Source: RSA9 sp036381195 (GTDB lineage Bacteria; Gemmatimonadota; Gemmatimonadetes; Longimicrobiales; RSA9). Taken from it: DNA of 64,000 bases. Of the stretch, positions 54,944 through 62,637 are shown in pieces. Every line of letters starts with the position of its first letter. Positions within the stretch are counted from its first letter, which is position 1. The stretch covers positions 1 through 64,000 of the forward strand of contig DASVDH010000019.1 in assembly GCA_036381195.1 (NCBI GenBank), read 5' to 3'. The notes under the pieces are model-generated. The model was not told where the DNA came from. It searched no databases and saw nothing but the letters and a program-made list of their open reading frames with translations. The position numbers and the translations under genes are program-made.

Positions 54944-55402
54944 TCAACCTCCGGAACGGTGTGTGATCAACCGATTGTGCTCGACCATCAGGCAGCGGTC
55001 CTGCACCACCAGGATGCCCGCGCGGGCCAGCTCGCGGGCGGCCTCGTCGTTGCGGATCCCGAGCTGGAACCACACGGCCGCCGGCCTGCTCGCCAGGATG
55101 TCCGGCACGTGGGGCGGGATGTCCTCCGGCTTCCTGAACACGTCCACGAGGTCGACCGGCCCAGGAACGTCCACGAGACGACGGTAGACCGGCTCGCCCA
55201 GGATCCGCGTCACCTCCGGGTAGTAGACCGGGACCGGGACGATCTGGTAGCCCGCCTGCTGGAGGAAGCGGGGCACGTAGAACGCCGGCTTGTGGCTGCG
55301 CGTCTCGGGCTTGATGCCGAGCACGGCGATGCGCCGCGTGCGCTGGAGCACCGCGCGGATGCTCTCGTCGTCCTGGAGGATGCGGTCGGGCCAGTGGTTC
55401 AT
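54944..55402 (-). CDS. CoA-binding domain protein (YccU family)
   Basis: A 152-residue Rossmann-type CoA-binding protein. RRIAVLGIKPETRSHKPAFYVPRFLQQAGYQIVPVPVYYPE has the succinyl-CoA-synthetase-like nucleotide fold. DLVDVFRKPEDIPPHVPDIL and VWFQLGIRNDEAARELARAGILVVQDRCLMVEH follow, with the family R-C-x-x-x-E-H end. Its role is unknown; many members are regulatory. ATG 55402 is chosen over TTG 55417, although the ribosome-binding site is weak for both. It is divergent from the SRP RNA gene. Confidence 0.88.
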   Translation of the reverse strand: MNHWPDRILQDDESIRAVLQRTRRIAVLGIKPETRSHKPAFYVPRFLQQAGYQIVPVPVYYPEVTRILGEPVYRRLVDVPGPVDLVDVFRKPEDIPPHVPDILASRPAAVWFQLGIRNDEAARELARAGILVVQDRCLMVEHNRLITHRSGG

Positions 55403-55439
55403 CTCGTTGTGGGGCAAAGAAACATGTGACGTCGGCGCC

Positions 55440-55468
55440 TTGACGCCCGGGCACCACCCCGCTAGCTT
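55440..55468 (+). promoter_or_regulatory. Promoter of the SRP RNA gene
   Basis: TTGACG (55440-55445), 17-bp spacer, TAGCTT (55463-55468). The predicted initiation at about 55475 coincides with the first base of the SRP RNA closing stem, which supports both calls. Confidence 0.7.
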
Positions 55469-55474
55469 GCGGAT

Positions 55475-55577
55475 GGCGCCCCAGGCCCGTAGGACGCGAG
55501 CTCACGAACCCCGTCAGGACCCCGCAGGTAGCAGCGGTAAGTGCGGCGGACGTCGCTACGGTCAGCCTGGGGCGTCG
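55475..55577 (+). ncRNA. ffs: Signal recognition particle RNA, small bacterial type
   Basis: A hairpin of about 103 nt. The closing stem pairs 55476-55486 with 55565-55575 (11 bp). A second stem pairs ccgtag (55487-55492) with ctacgg (55556-55561), then gacg with cgtc. The apical domain has GTCAGG, then GCAGGTAGCAGC and GGTAAG, the Ffh-binding helix-8 pattern (C-A-G-G ... A-G-C-A-G). It lies upstream of dnaX as in many bacteria. It guides membrane-protein ribosomes with Ffh. Confidence 0.9.
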
Positions 55578-55966
55578 TGCGTCCGGCGCCTGACCGCGTC
55601 TGCCTGCCGCTCCCCCGCGTCCGCACCCGGGGGCGGGCGACGGCAGCCGCCCTCCCACCACCAGGGCCCCGGCGCGACCGGGCCCGCGCGCCCGCGCCGC
55701 GAGCTCGAGGCGCTCGGCGGCAGGCCGGGCAGCGCCTCGGCCCCATCGAGCGGGACGGCGGGGGCGGGTGCAAGGGCGGTGCCGGTCGGCCGGCGGGGGC
55801 TGCGGCCGCCGGCAGCGAGTGTGCGTGGGGCCGGGTGCGAGCCTCGCAGCCACGCGCTGCGGGTCAGGCACCCGTCGGCGCGCCCCGGGTACACGCAGGT
55901 GCTGCGGCCGGCTCCGCGGCGGCGGCTGAACGTGGCCCACCGTCTGATCCTTCGCAAGAGAGCGCG
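55578..55966. other. 389-bp gap between SRP RNA and dnaX
   Basis: GC-rich sequence with no convincing gene. A 6-bp hairpin (55612-55633, cccccg / cggggg) follows the SRP RNA and could help end its transcript, but there is no T-tract. The dnaX frame is open upstream through this gap without conserved sequence. No promoter of the local type was identified for dnaX. Confidence 0.4.
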
Positions 55967-57658
55967 ATGAGCAGGAAGGCACTCGCCCGTCTCTACCGGC
56001 CCCGGCGGTTCGGGGAGATGGCCATGCAGGAGCACGTCTCGGAGACGCTGAAGTCGGCCGTGGCGCGTGGGCGGACGGCGCACGCGTACCTGTTCGCGGG
56101 CCCGCGTGGGGTGGGCAAGACCACGGCCGCACGGGTGCTGGCCATGGCGCTGAACTGCGCGGCGCGAGGCGAGGATGGGGAGCCGTGCGGCGAGTGCGAG
56201 TCGTGCGAGCGGATCTGGGCGGGCCAGACATCGCTGGACGTCGTGGAGATCGATGCGGCATCCAACCGCGGCGTGGACGACGCGCGCGATCTCCGCGAGC
56301 GGGCCATGTACGCGCCGACGGACGAGCGGCGCTACAAGGTCTACATCATCGACGAGGCGCACATGCTCACCCGGGAGGCGTGGAACGCGCTCCTCAAGAT
56401 CCTGGAGGAGCCGCCGCCCCGGGTGATCTTCGTGTTCGCCACGACGGAGCCGCAGAAGATCCAGCAGGCGGCGCCGCCCATCCTCTCGCGATGCCAGCGC
56501 TTCGACTTCCGGCGCATCAGCGTGGCGGGCATCGTGGGTCGGCTGCGGGAGGTGCTGCGGCGGGAGGGGCTGGAGGCGGAGGACGACGCGCTCTACCTCC
56601 TTGCGCGGCGGGCGGAAGGCGGGATGCGAGATGCGCTCTCCTTGCTGGATCAGGTCCTCGCGTTGTCGGGGCCGAGTCTCACTGCAGACGACGTGCGGCG
56701 CGTCCTCGGTCTCGTCGGCGAGGAGCTGTACATCGAGCTGTTCCGGGTGATCGCGGAGCGGCGGCACGCGGACGTGTTCCACTTCGTCTCGCGCCTGGTC
56801 GATGAGGGCTACGATTTCTCCGACTTCTATCGCGGGTTGGCCGATGCGCTGCGCGCGCTCCTGGTGTGCAAGCTGGAGGGCGCAGCGGGTGCGGACGTGC
56901 GGGAGGACCTGAAGCCGGCGTTCGCCGAAGTGGCTGCACGCTTCGAGGTGGGTGACCTGCTGCGGATGCTCGCCCAGGTCGCGGAGCTGGACACGGAGGG
57001 GCGGTTCCGGAAGAGCATCAACCCGCGCATCCAGCTCGAGGCCATGCTCCTCCGCTTCGCGCACCTCGATCGGACGGTCGAGCTGGAGGAGGTGCTGCGC
57101 GCGGCCGCAGGGGAAGTTGACCAGGCCGGCGCCCGGCCTCGCCGGACCGCTCCGCCGGCGGGGCGCGACGCGCCGGCGGGGCGCGAGGCGGCGGCCGGCC
57201 GCGGGGCGGCGGAGGGGCCGGGCCGCGTGGCGCGGCCACACCCGTCGCCGGCCCGGGCCGCGGGCGTGGACCCGGCCGGCGCAGGGCCGGAGGCGGTGGA
57301 GGCACACCTGCGCGCGGCCGTGGAGAGCATGGATGGCGTGGGCGCGCTCCGGCTTTTCCTGCGGGCGGCCCACGTGGCGGCCGTGGAGGGCGAGCGGGTG
57401 GTCCTGGCGCTGCCCGCAGGGCCCGGGCTGGAGCGGCTGACCTCGGATCACGGCGCCCGGCGCATGCTCGCCGATGCGCTGGCGCAGCGCCTCGGCCGCC
57501 CGGTGGACCTGGAGGTCCGGGCGGCTGACAGCGCTTCCGGTTCAGCGCCGCGGCTCACCCCGGAACGGGTCAGGGAGGAGCAGCTCAAGCGGTTGGCGCG
57601 CGAGGAACCCGTCCTCGGGAAGGCGGTACAAGAATGGGAGCTGGAGCTCCTGGATTGA
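55967..57658 (+). CDS. dnaX: DNA polymerase III subunit tau/gamma
   Basis: A 563-residue clamp-loader subunit. KALARLYRPRRFGEM, Walker A GPRGVGKTT (45-53), a zinc module with C64, C74, C77 and C80, DEAHML at 129-134, TTEPQKI (sensor 1) and LSRCQRFDFRRI. Domain III ends near 370, followed by a Pro/Ala/Arg-rich linker (about 385-440) and a short C-terminal domain (about 445-563). No A-rich slippery site for a gamma frameshift was seen. It loads the sliding clamp. ATG 55967 has AAGAGAG upstream. Confidence 0.97.
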   Translation: MSRKALARLYRPRRFGEMAMQEHVSETLKSAVARGRTAHAYLFAGPRGVGKTTAARVLAMALNCAARGEDGEPCGECESCERIWAGQTSLDVVEIDAASNRGVDDARDLRERAMYAPTDERRYKVYIIDEAHMLTREAWNALLKILEEPPPRVIFVFATTEPQKIQQAAPPILSRCQRFDFRRISVAGIVGRLREVLRREGLEAEDDALYLLARRAEGGMRDALSLLDQVLALSGPSLTADDVRRVLGLVGEELYIELFRVIAERRHADVFHFVSRLVDEGYDFSDFYRGLADALRALLVCKLEGAAGADVREDLKPAFAEVAARFEVGDLLRMLAQVAELDTEGRFRKSINPRIQLEAMLLRFAHLDRTVELEEVLRAAAGEVDQAGARPRRTAPPAGRDAPAGREAAAGRGAAEGPGRVARPHPSPARAAGVDPAGAGPEAVEAHLRAAVESMDGVGALRLFLRAAHVAAVEGERVVLALPAGPGLERLTSDHGARRMLADALAQRLGRPVDLEVRAADSASGSAPRLTPERVREEQLKRLAREEPVLGKAVQEWELELLD

Positions 57659-57685
57659 ACACAAGATCCGGGGTCTTGCTCCCGC

Positions 57686-57715
57686 TTGCGCGCCTCCTGA
57701 CGGGGCGCCTATCTT
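57686..57715 (+). promoter_or_regulatory. Putative ebfC-recR promoter
   Basis: TTGCGC (57686-57691), 18-bp spacer, TATCTT (57710-57715). The -10 matches that of rpsF. The predicted leader to ATG 57753 is about 30 nt. Confidence 0.45.
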
Positions 57716-57752
57716 TTGATGCCCTCTCTCGTGGCGTAGGGATCACGGTTCC

Positions 57753-58076
57753 ATGACGAACCTCCAGCAGATTCTTCAGATGGGCCAGCAGGTCCAGGCC
57801 CGTCTCACCGAGCTACAGACCGAGCTGCGCAATCGGACGTTCAGCGTATCGAGCGGCGGCGGGATGGTCACGGTGACCATGGACGGCCGGGGCCTCATCC
57901 GCGGGGTGCGGATCGATCCGACCGTGGTGGATCCGAACGACGTCGAGATGCTCGAGGACCTCGTCCTCGCCGCGGTGGCCGAGGCCCAGCAGCGCGCGCA
58001 GCAGGTCTACGAGGAGGAGTTGCGGAAGCTGACCGGCGGCATGCCGCTTCCGTTCCAGTTGCCGAACCTGCCGTGA
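57753..58076 (+). CDS. ebfC: YbaB/EbfC nucleoid-associated protein
   Basis: A 107-residue protein with the YbaB fold. N-terminal helix LQQILQMGQQVQARLTELQ, the beta section TFSVSSGGGMVTVTMDGRGLIRGVRIDPTVV, LEDLVLAAVAEAQQRAQ and a short tail. It forms DNA-binding dimers that compact or bridge DNA. The dnaX-ebfC-recR order is widely conserved and holds here. Confidence 0.95.
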   Translation: MTNLQQILQMGQQVQARLTELQTELRNRTFSVSSGGGMVTVTMDGRGLIRGVRIDPTVVDPNDVEMLEDLVLAAVAEAQQRAQQVYEEELRKLTGGMPLPFQLPNLP

Positions 58077-58106
58077 CCGCTGCCGCGGGCAGGGGGGAGG
58101 ATCCGG

Positions 58107-58697
58107 TTGGCGGCAATCGATGATCTCGCCAGCGAGTTCGCTCGCCTGCCGGGCATCGGTCGCAAGACCGCGCTCCGGCTGACCTACTACCTTCTCAAGC
58201 GTCCGCCGGAAGAGATCCGGCGCCTCGCGCGGGCGCTGGACGTGGTCGCGGATCGGATCCGGTCTTGCTCGCGGTGCGGCAATCTGACCGAGGCCGATCC
58301 GTGCGGCTTCTGCGCCAACCCGCGACGCGATCCCGGCGTGATCTGTGTCGTCGAGGAAGCATCGGATATCGCGGCGATCGAGCGGACAGGGGAGTACCAG
58401 GGGTTGTACCACGTGCTCGCGGGCCGACTCTCGCCGCTCGACGGGATCGGTCCGGCAGAGCTGAACATCGCATCGTTGCTCGAGCGTTTGGGCAACGGCA
58501 CGGCCGTGCGCGAGGTCATCCTCGCCACGAACCCAAGTGTGGAGGGCGAAGCGACGGCGGTCTATCTCCAGAAGCTGATCCAGCCGCTCGGCATCCGGGT
58601 CACGCGGCTGGCGCGTGGATTGCCGGTGGGCGGAGATCTTGAGTACGCGGATGGCGTGACGATCGCGCAGGCGCTCGCGGGCCGGCGCGAGATGTGA
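58107..58697 (+). CDS. recR: Recombination mediator protein RecR
   Basis: A 196-residue RecR. The helix-hairpin-helix part is LPGIGRKTALRL, the zinc finger has C54-x-x-C57 and C66-x-x-C69 (CSRCGN...CGFC), and the Toprim domain has ICVVEEASDIAAIERTGEYQGLYHVL and ATNPSVEGEATAVYL. It loads RecA at gaps with RecO. The start is TTG 58107, preceded by GGAGG at 58096-58100; no ATG fits. The stop overlaps the next GTG (GTGA). Confidence 0.96.
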   Translation: MAAIDDLASEFARLPGIGRKTALRLTYYLLKRPPEEIRRLARALDVVADRIRSCSRCGNLTEADPCGFCANPRRDPGVICVVEEASDIAAIERTGEYQGLYHVLAGRLSPLDGIGPAELNIASLLERLGNGTAVREVILATNPSVEGEATAVYLQKLIQPLGIRVTRLARGLPVGGDLEYADGVTIAQALAGRREM

Positions 58698-59029
58698 GCG
58701 GAGCCGGAACCATGTCCAACCGGGTCGCACGTACAGCAGGTTTCATCATTCTCGGCATCGCGGCCGCCGCTGTGCTCGGCGCCCTGCTCGTCAGGGATCA
58801 GATGTCACGGCACCGGCGAGAGCTCTTCAGCTCGCACCCGCTGCGCCGGCTCGCGGCTCTCGGTTACCTCGCGAGCCATGATGCCACGGTGGATGCGGTG
58901 CAGTTGCTCAGGGACTTCATCGCGTGGGAGCGGCGACCGCTCCTCAGGCGCCGCGCGCTCCAGATCCTGGAGCGGATGGAGGAGAGCCTGGCGAGCGGCC
59001 CCGCGCCGTCCGGGGAAGTCGTGGGATGA
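58694..59029 (+). CDS. Small membrane protein upstream of the MglB-like gene
   Basis: A 111-residue protein with one N-terminal transmembrane helix (about 14-34), then a helical cytoplasmic or periplasmic part (HPLRRLAALGYLASHDATVDAVQLLRDFI) that looks like one or two HEAT-like helical pairs. The GTG start overlaps the recR stop; ATG 58712 is an alternative. The stop overlaps the roadblock gene (ATGA). Its place beside mglB and mglA suggests a link to that system, but this is only context. Confidence 0.6.
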   Translation: MSGAGTMSNRVARTAGFIILGIAAAAVLGALLVRDQMSRHRRELFSSHPLRRLAALGYLASHDATVDAVQLLRDFIAWERRPLLRRRALQILERMEESLASGPAPSGEVVG

Positions 59030-59517
59030 TCTCGCGGGACGCCGTTCCGTTCATCGGTCCGCAAGACCAGCAGCGCTTCGAGCGCCTGCTCACCTGGTAC
59101 GCCACGGAGGGCGGATTGCGGGCAGCGCTGCTCGTGGACCGGACTGGACGGCTCCTCGCCTCGGTGGGCGAGACCGCGTTCGACGCGACGGCGTTCGCGA
59201 CCCTCGCGGCGGCGGACTTCGCGGCGGGCGACCAGCTCGCGCTCCTGTTGGGTGAGGAAGAGTTCGCGGCCCTGTACCACCAGGGCGAGAACCGCTCGAT
59301 GTACCTCTCGGACGTGGGCGGGCGGGCGATCCTCGCCGCCCTCTTCGATGGACGGACGACGCTCGGGATGGTTCGAATGAAGGCGCGCACGATCGTTCCG
59401 GAGCTGGCCGGCATCTTCGCTGAGCTGGCGCGCGAGGACGCCCGGATGCGTGCGCAGCTCGATCCCGGCTGGGCCTCCGACGCGGAGACCGAGATCGATC
59501 GCCTCTTCGCCGATTAG
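59026..59517 (+). CDS. Roadblock/LC7 domain protein (MglB-like)
   Basis: A 163-residue protein. The core (about 15-125) shows the roadblock pattern: helix RFERLLTWYATEGGLRAALLVDRTGRLLASVGE, strands, ALYHQGENRSMYLSDVGGRAILAALFDGRTTLGMVRMKA, then a C-terminal helix. In Myxococcus and Thermus, MglB is the GTPase-activating partner of MglA. The next gene, 12 bp away, is an MglA GTPase. The start overlaps the membrane-protein stop by ATGA. Confidence 0.82.
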   Translation: MISRDAVPFIGPQDQQRFERLLTWYATEGGLRAALLVDRTGRLLASVGETAFDATAFATLAAADFAAGDQLALLLGEEEFAALYHQGENRSMYLSDVGGRAILAALFDGRTTLGMVRMKARTIVPELAGIFAELAREDARMRAQLDPGWASDAETEIDRLFAD

Positions 59518-59529
59518 GGAACCTGGCCC

Positions 59530-60108
59530 ATGTCGATGATCAACTATGCGAGCCGGGAGATCAACTGCAAGCTCGTTTACTACGGGCCCGGCCTCGGCGG
59601 TAAGACGACGAACCTGGAGTACATCTTCAACAAGGTCAAGCCGGAAACCCGCGGGAAGCTCATCTCGCTGGCGACCGAGACGGAGCGCACGCTGTTCTTC
59701 GACTTCCTCCCCGTGGATCTCGGCACGATCCGGGGCTTCAACACCCGGTTCCATCTGTATACGGTGCCGGGTCAGGTCTACTACAACGCGAGCCGGCGGC
59801 TCATCCTCAAGGGAGTCGATGGCGTCGTGTTCGTGGGGGACTCGCAGGCCGAGCGGATGGACGCCAACATCGCATCGCTGCAGAACCTCTACGAGAACCT
59901 GTCGGACTACGGCTACGATCCGCAGCGTCTGCCGATCGTGCTCCAGTACAACAAGCGCGACCTCCCGAACATCGTGTCCGTGGAGGAGATGCGGGCGGAA
60001 CTCAACCCCGACGGGCTGCCCGAGTTCGAGGCCGTAGCGATCAAGGGGATCGGCGTGTTCGATACGCTCAAGGCGGTCAGCAAGCTCGTCCTGAAGTCTC
60101 TCGGCTGA
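59530..60108 (+). CDS. mglA: MglA-family Ras-like GTPase
   Basis: A 192-residue small GTPase. The P-loop is GPGLGGKTTN (about 19-28), with Gly-rich form typical of MglA. DFLPVDLGTIRGFNTRFHLYTVPGQVYYNASRRLILKGVDGVVFVGDSQ covers the switch II T-V-P-G-Q, and NKRDLP is the guanine motif. It establishes polarity and, where present, motility. It is paired with the MglB-like gene upstream. Confidence 0.93.
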   Translation: MSMINYASREINCKLVYYGPGLGGKTTNLEYIFNKVKPETRGKLISLATETERTLFFDFLPVDLGTIRGFNTRFHLYTVPGQVYYNASRRLILKGVDGVVFVGDSQAERMDANIASLQNLYENLSDYGYDPQRLPIVLQYNKRDLPNIVSVEEMRAELNPDGLPEFEAVAIKGIGVFDTLKAVSKLVLKSLG

Positions 60109-60115
60109 GGCGCCC

Positions 60116-60760
60116 ATGAGGCTGCTGAAGCGCAGCACTCTGCCCAATGCGCTGACCGTCCTGCGCGTCGTCCTCGCGCCCGCCATCTTCTTCCTGGTGT
60201 TCCTCTCGGGGTTCGGCGCTCGTGCGCTCGCCTTCGTGCTCTTCCTCGTCGCGGCGCTGTCGGACGTGTGGGATGGGCACCTGGCGCGCAAGCACGGCTG
60301 GATCACCGACTTCGGCAAGCTGATGGACCCGGTCGCGGACAAGCTGCTGCTGGCCGCGACGTTCGTGCCCTTCTACATCCTGTCCCGGCGCCCGGACCCG
60401 GGCCCGCTCCCCTTCCTGGGCAGCCTCCCGTTGTGGATCATCCTCGTGATCTTCGGCCGTGAGGCGCTGGTCACGGGGCTGCGCATGTTCGCCGCGCGGC
60501 GGGGCCTGGTGCTGCCGGCCGGGCGCGCCGGCAAGCAGAAGGCGCTCCTGCAGAACCTCTTCATCGGCTCGACCCTGGCGTGGTACGCGATCCGCGCCGC
60601 CGCCGCCGATGCGCACTGGTCCGGCCCCCTGTGGGCGGCATGGCAGGCGTTCCACGGCACGGTGGTGGCGTCCACCCTCGTCCTCGCGGTCGGCCTGACC
60701 ATCTACTCCCTCGCCGTGTACCTGTGGAACTGGCGTTCGCTCATGCGGGAGGCGGTTTGA
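60116..60760 (+). CDS. pgsA: CDP-diacylglycerol--glycerol-3-phosphate 3-phosphatidyltransferase
   Basis: A 214-residue integral membrane enzyme with about five hydrophobic helices. LPNALTVLRVVLAP and the CDP-alcohol phosphotransferase motif SDVWDGHLARKHGWITDFGKLMDPVADK (D-G-x2-A-R-x8-G-x3-D-x3-D) are clear. It makes phosphatidylglycerol-phosphate, the precursor of phosphatidylglycerol. The second half has additional helices. It lies 7 bp after mglA, and its stop overlaps the cinA TTG. Confidence 0.92.
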   Translation: MRLLKRSTLPNALTVLRVVLAPAIFFLVFLSGFGARALAFVLFLVAALSDVWDGHLARKHGWITDFGKLMDPVADKLLLAATFVPFYILSRRPDPGPLPFLGSLPLWIILVIFGREALVTGLRMFAARRGLVLPAGRAGKQKALLQNLFIGSTLAWYAIRAAAADAHWSGPLWAAWQAFHGTVVASTLVLAVGLTIYSLAVYLWNWRSLMREAV

Positions 60761-62052
60761 CCGGGGCCGACCGGCCGGACGATGGGCGTGCTCCTGCACT
60801 CGAGATCGTCACGATCGGCGACGAGCTGCTGCTGGGCGAGACGGTAGACCACAACAGCGCCTGGCTCGGCCAGGTCCTCGCCCGAATCGGCATCCGGGTC
60901 GCCCGGCGCGCAACCGTCGGCGATGACGCCGCCGCGATCAAGGACGCCGTCGCGGCCGCGCTCGATCGGACCGGCATCGCCCTGTGCACGGGCGGGCTCG
61001 GCCCGACGCGCGACGACCTGACGAAGCCAGCGGTCGCGGAGCTGTTCGGCCGCGACCTCGTGCTGGACGAGGCGTTGCTCCACGCGCTCGAGCGGCGCTT
61101 CGCCGAGCGCGGGATCCAGATGGCGGCGAGCAACCGGACGCAGGCGGAGATCCCCCGCGGCGCCAGGGTGTTCCCCAACCCGCGCGGAACCGCGCCCGGC
61201 CTCGCGCTCGAGGATGCGGCCGGCCGCCTGGCCATCCTGCTCCCCGGCGTGCCGCACGAGATGCGCGCGCTCGTGCACGAGCACGTGATCCCGTTGCTCC
61301 TGTCCCGTTTCCCGGAGCGCGGCAGGCCCGTCGTGCACCGGCGCCTGCGGACGACGGGGATCCCCGAGTCCACCCTCGCGGAGCGCGTAGACGACCTCAT
61401 CCCCACGTTCGCCCCGCTCACCATCGCGTTCCTGCCCGCGGCCACGGGAGTGGACATGCGGCTCACGAGCTGGGGCGTGCTTGACGCCACGGAGGCCGCG
61501 CGCGCGCTGGACGCGGCGGAAGCGGCGCTGCGCGAACGGGTCGGCCGCTACGTCTACGGCCGTGACGACGAGGACCTGGTGGACGCCGTCGCGCGCGAGC
61601 TGACCGCACGCTCCCTGACGCTGGCGCTCGCGGAGAGCTGTACCGGCGGCCTGATCGCGAAGCGGCTGACCGACCGCCCGGGGGCCTCCGACTACCTCCT
61701 CGCCTGCATCGTCGCATACGCCAACGCGGCGAAGGAGGAGCTCCTGGGCGTCGACCCCGCGACGCTCGCGGCCCACGGCGCCGTCAGCGAAGAGGTCGCG
61801 CGCGAGATGGTGGAAGGCGCGCTGCGCGCGGCGGGCGCCGATGCCGCGCTCGCCGTGACCGGTGTGGCCGGGCCGGGTGGCGGAACGCCCGCGAAGCCGG
61901 TCGGCACGGTCTGGATCGCCGCAGCGCTCGGCGACCACAGGCGTGTCCGCCGGTTCCGCTTCGGCGGCGACCGGGAGGAGATCCGCGACCGCTCGGCCCA
62001 GGCGGCGCTGGCGATGCTGTACGCCATGCTCCGCGGCGAGGATGAGGAATGA
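60757..62052 (+). CDS. cinA: Competence/damage-inducible protein CinA (pyrophosphatase/nicotinamide-nucleotide amidase)
   Basis: A 431-residue protein. The N-terminal COG1058 domain has IVTIGDELLLGETVDHNSAWLGQVLARIG-type start, LCTGGLGPTRDDLTKPAVAELFG and LLPGVPHEMRAL. The C-terminal domain (about 270-431) has ALAESCTGGLIAKRLTDRPGASDYLLACIVAYANAAKEELLGV and VTGVAGPGGGTPAKPVGTVWIA. It recycles NMN by deamidation and hydrolyses ADP-ribose. The start is TTG 60757, overlapping the pgsA stop (TTGA), with GGAGG just upstream. Confidence 0.95.
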   Translation: MTGADRPDDGRAPALEIVTIGDELLLGETVDHNSAWLGQVLARIGIRVARRATVGDDAAAIKDAVAAALDRTGIALCTGGLGPTRDDLTKPAVAELFGRDLVLDEALLHALERRFAERGIQMAASNRTQAEIPRGARVFPNPRGTAPGLALEDAAGRLAILLPGVPHEMRALVHEHVIPLLLSRFPERGRPVVHRRLRTTGIPESTLAERVDDLIPTFAPLTIAFLPAATGVDMRLTSWGVLDATEAARALDAAEAALRERVGRYVYGRDDEDLVDAVARELTARSLTLALAESCTGGLIAKRLTDRPGASDYLLACIVAYANAAKEELLGVDPATLAAHGAVSEEVAREMVEGALRAAGADAALAVTGVAGPGGGTPAKPVGTVWIAAALGDHRRVRRFRFGGDREEIRDRSAQAALAMLYAMLRGEDEE

Positions 62053-62158
62053 GGGCGGGATACTCGCAGGGCCCCGCGATTGCCTCGACAGCATTGACGG
62101 GCGCCGGCCCCACCGCGGCATCCGTCCCGGGGTCCCCGGAGCCCGGGGCGGGCTCGAT

Positions 62159-62275
62159 CAGCGCATCCGGGGCCGGCGAGCGCGGAGCGCCGGCTCCGGG
62201 CTCCCGGCATCTGCCGCGGGCTGCAAACGCTGAACACCAGCGCATCCGGGCCTCCCGGAGCGCGGAGCGCCGGCG
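62159..62275. repeat. Imperfect direct repeat, 79-bp period
   Basis: The unit cagcgcatccggg followed after a short variable part by gcgcggagcgccgg occurs at 62159 and again at 62238. It lies in the cinA-grpE gap. Confidence 0.6.
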
Positions 62276-62322
62276 CCGGCGGCCCTGGGAGCCCGGGGCG
62301 CCGGCACCCGCGGTCCCCGGAC

Positions 62323-62440
62323 GTGAACAGCGACATGCCGCCCCTGGAGCTGCCCGGAGCTGAGAGCCCGGGACCGGTGCCCGGGCTCTCAGGGTGTGAA
62401 CAGCGACGTGCTGCCTCTGGAGCTGCGCTGAGCTGGCAGC
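62323..62440. repeat. Imperfect direct repeat, 73-bp period
   Basis: The unit gtgaacagcgac, then tgc and ctggagctg, is found at 62323 and at 62396. About 45 bp align with few substitutions. The long hairpin 62360-62392 lies between the two copies. Confidence 0.65.
62360..62392. terminator. Perfect 13-bp hairpin after cinA
   Basis: ctgagagcccggg pairs exactly with cccgggctctcag around a 7-nt loop. It is stable enough to act as a terminator for the recR-mglA-cinA transcript, although no T-tract follows and it is about 310 bp after cinA. Confidence 0.4.
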
Positions 62441-62543
62441 CCCGGCGCCGGTTCCCGCGATCCCCGGGTTGGGCGAGAACGGCGGCCGCCGCCTCGTGAC
62501 TCGAAGATCGGCCCGGATTCTCTGCCGAAACGGCAGGTGAGCG

Positions 62544-62559
62544 TGGCATCCTGCTTGCA
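62544..62559 (+). promoter_or_regulatory. Sigma-54-like -24/-12 element upstream of grpE
   Basis: TGGCA (62544-62548), 6 bp, TTGCA (62555-62559). The GG and GC doublets have the canonical spacing of 10 bp. Predicted initiation is about 12 bp downstream, leaving a leader near 65 nt before grpE ATG 62638. No rpoN or enhancer-binding protein is in the window. Confidence 0.35.
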
Positions 62560-62582
62560 CCCCGGGGGCGGGCTCATCAGGC

Positions 62583-62609
62583 GGGAGTGGGCCCGCGAGA
62601 GCCACTCCC
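62583..62609. promoter_or_regulatory. Short hairpin in the grpE leader
   Basis: gggagtgg (62583-62590) pairs with ccactccc (62602-62609) around an 11-nt loop, just upstream of grpE. It does not match the CIRCE sequence. It might affect translation or serve as an operator. Confidence 0.3.
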
Positions 62610-62637
62610 TTCATTCTCGAATGGCAGTCGGAGAGTC

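Larger units (their letters stand above)
62053..62637. other. 585-bp structured non-coding region between cinA and grpE
   Basis: The longest gap in the window. It contains a 79-bp-spaced repeat (62159 and 62238), a 73-bp-spaced repeat (62323 and 62396), a perfect 13-bp stem at 62360-62392, a sigma-54-like motif at 62544-62559 and an 8-bp hairpin at 62583-62609. Frames through it are short Arg/Pro-rich shadows. It does not resemble tmRNA, RNase P RNA or 6S RNA. Confidence 0.5.

Noticed and set aside
62221..62236. gcaaacgctgaac as a possible tmRNA tag start
   Set aside because: No tRNA-like acceptor end with TTCGAAT-type T loop exists in the region, so it is not tmRNA.
62583..62609. CIRCE/HrcA operator before grpE
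   Set aside because: The inverted repeat is gggagtgg with an 11-nt loop, not the TTAGCACTC-N9 form.
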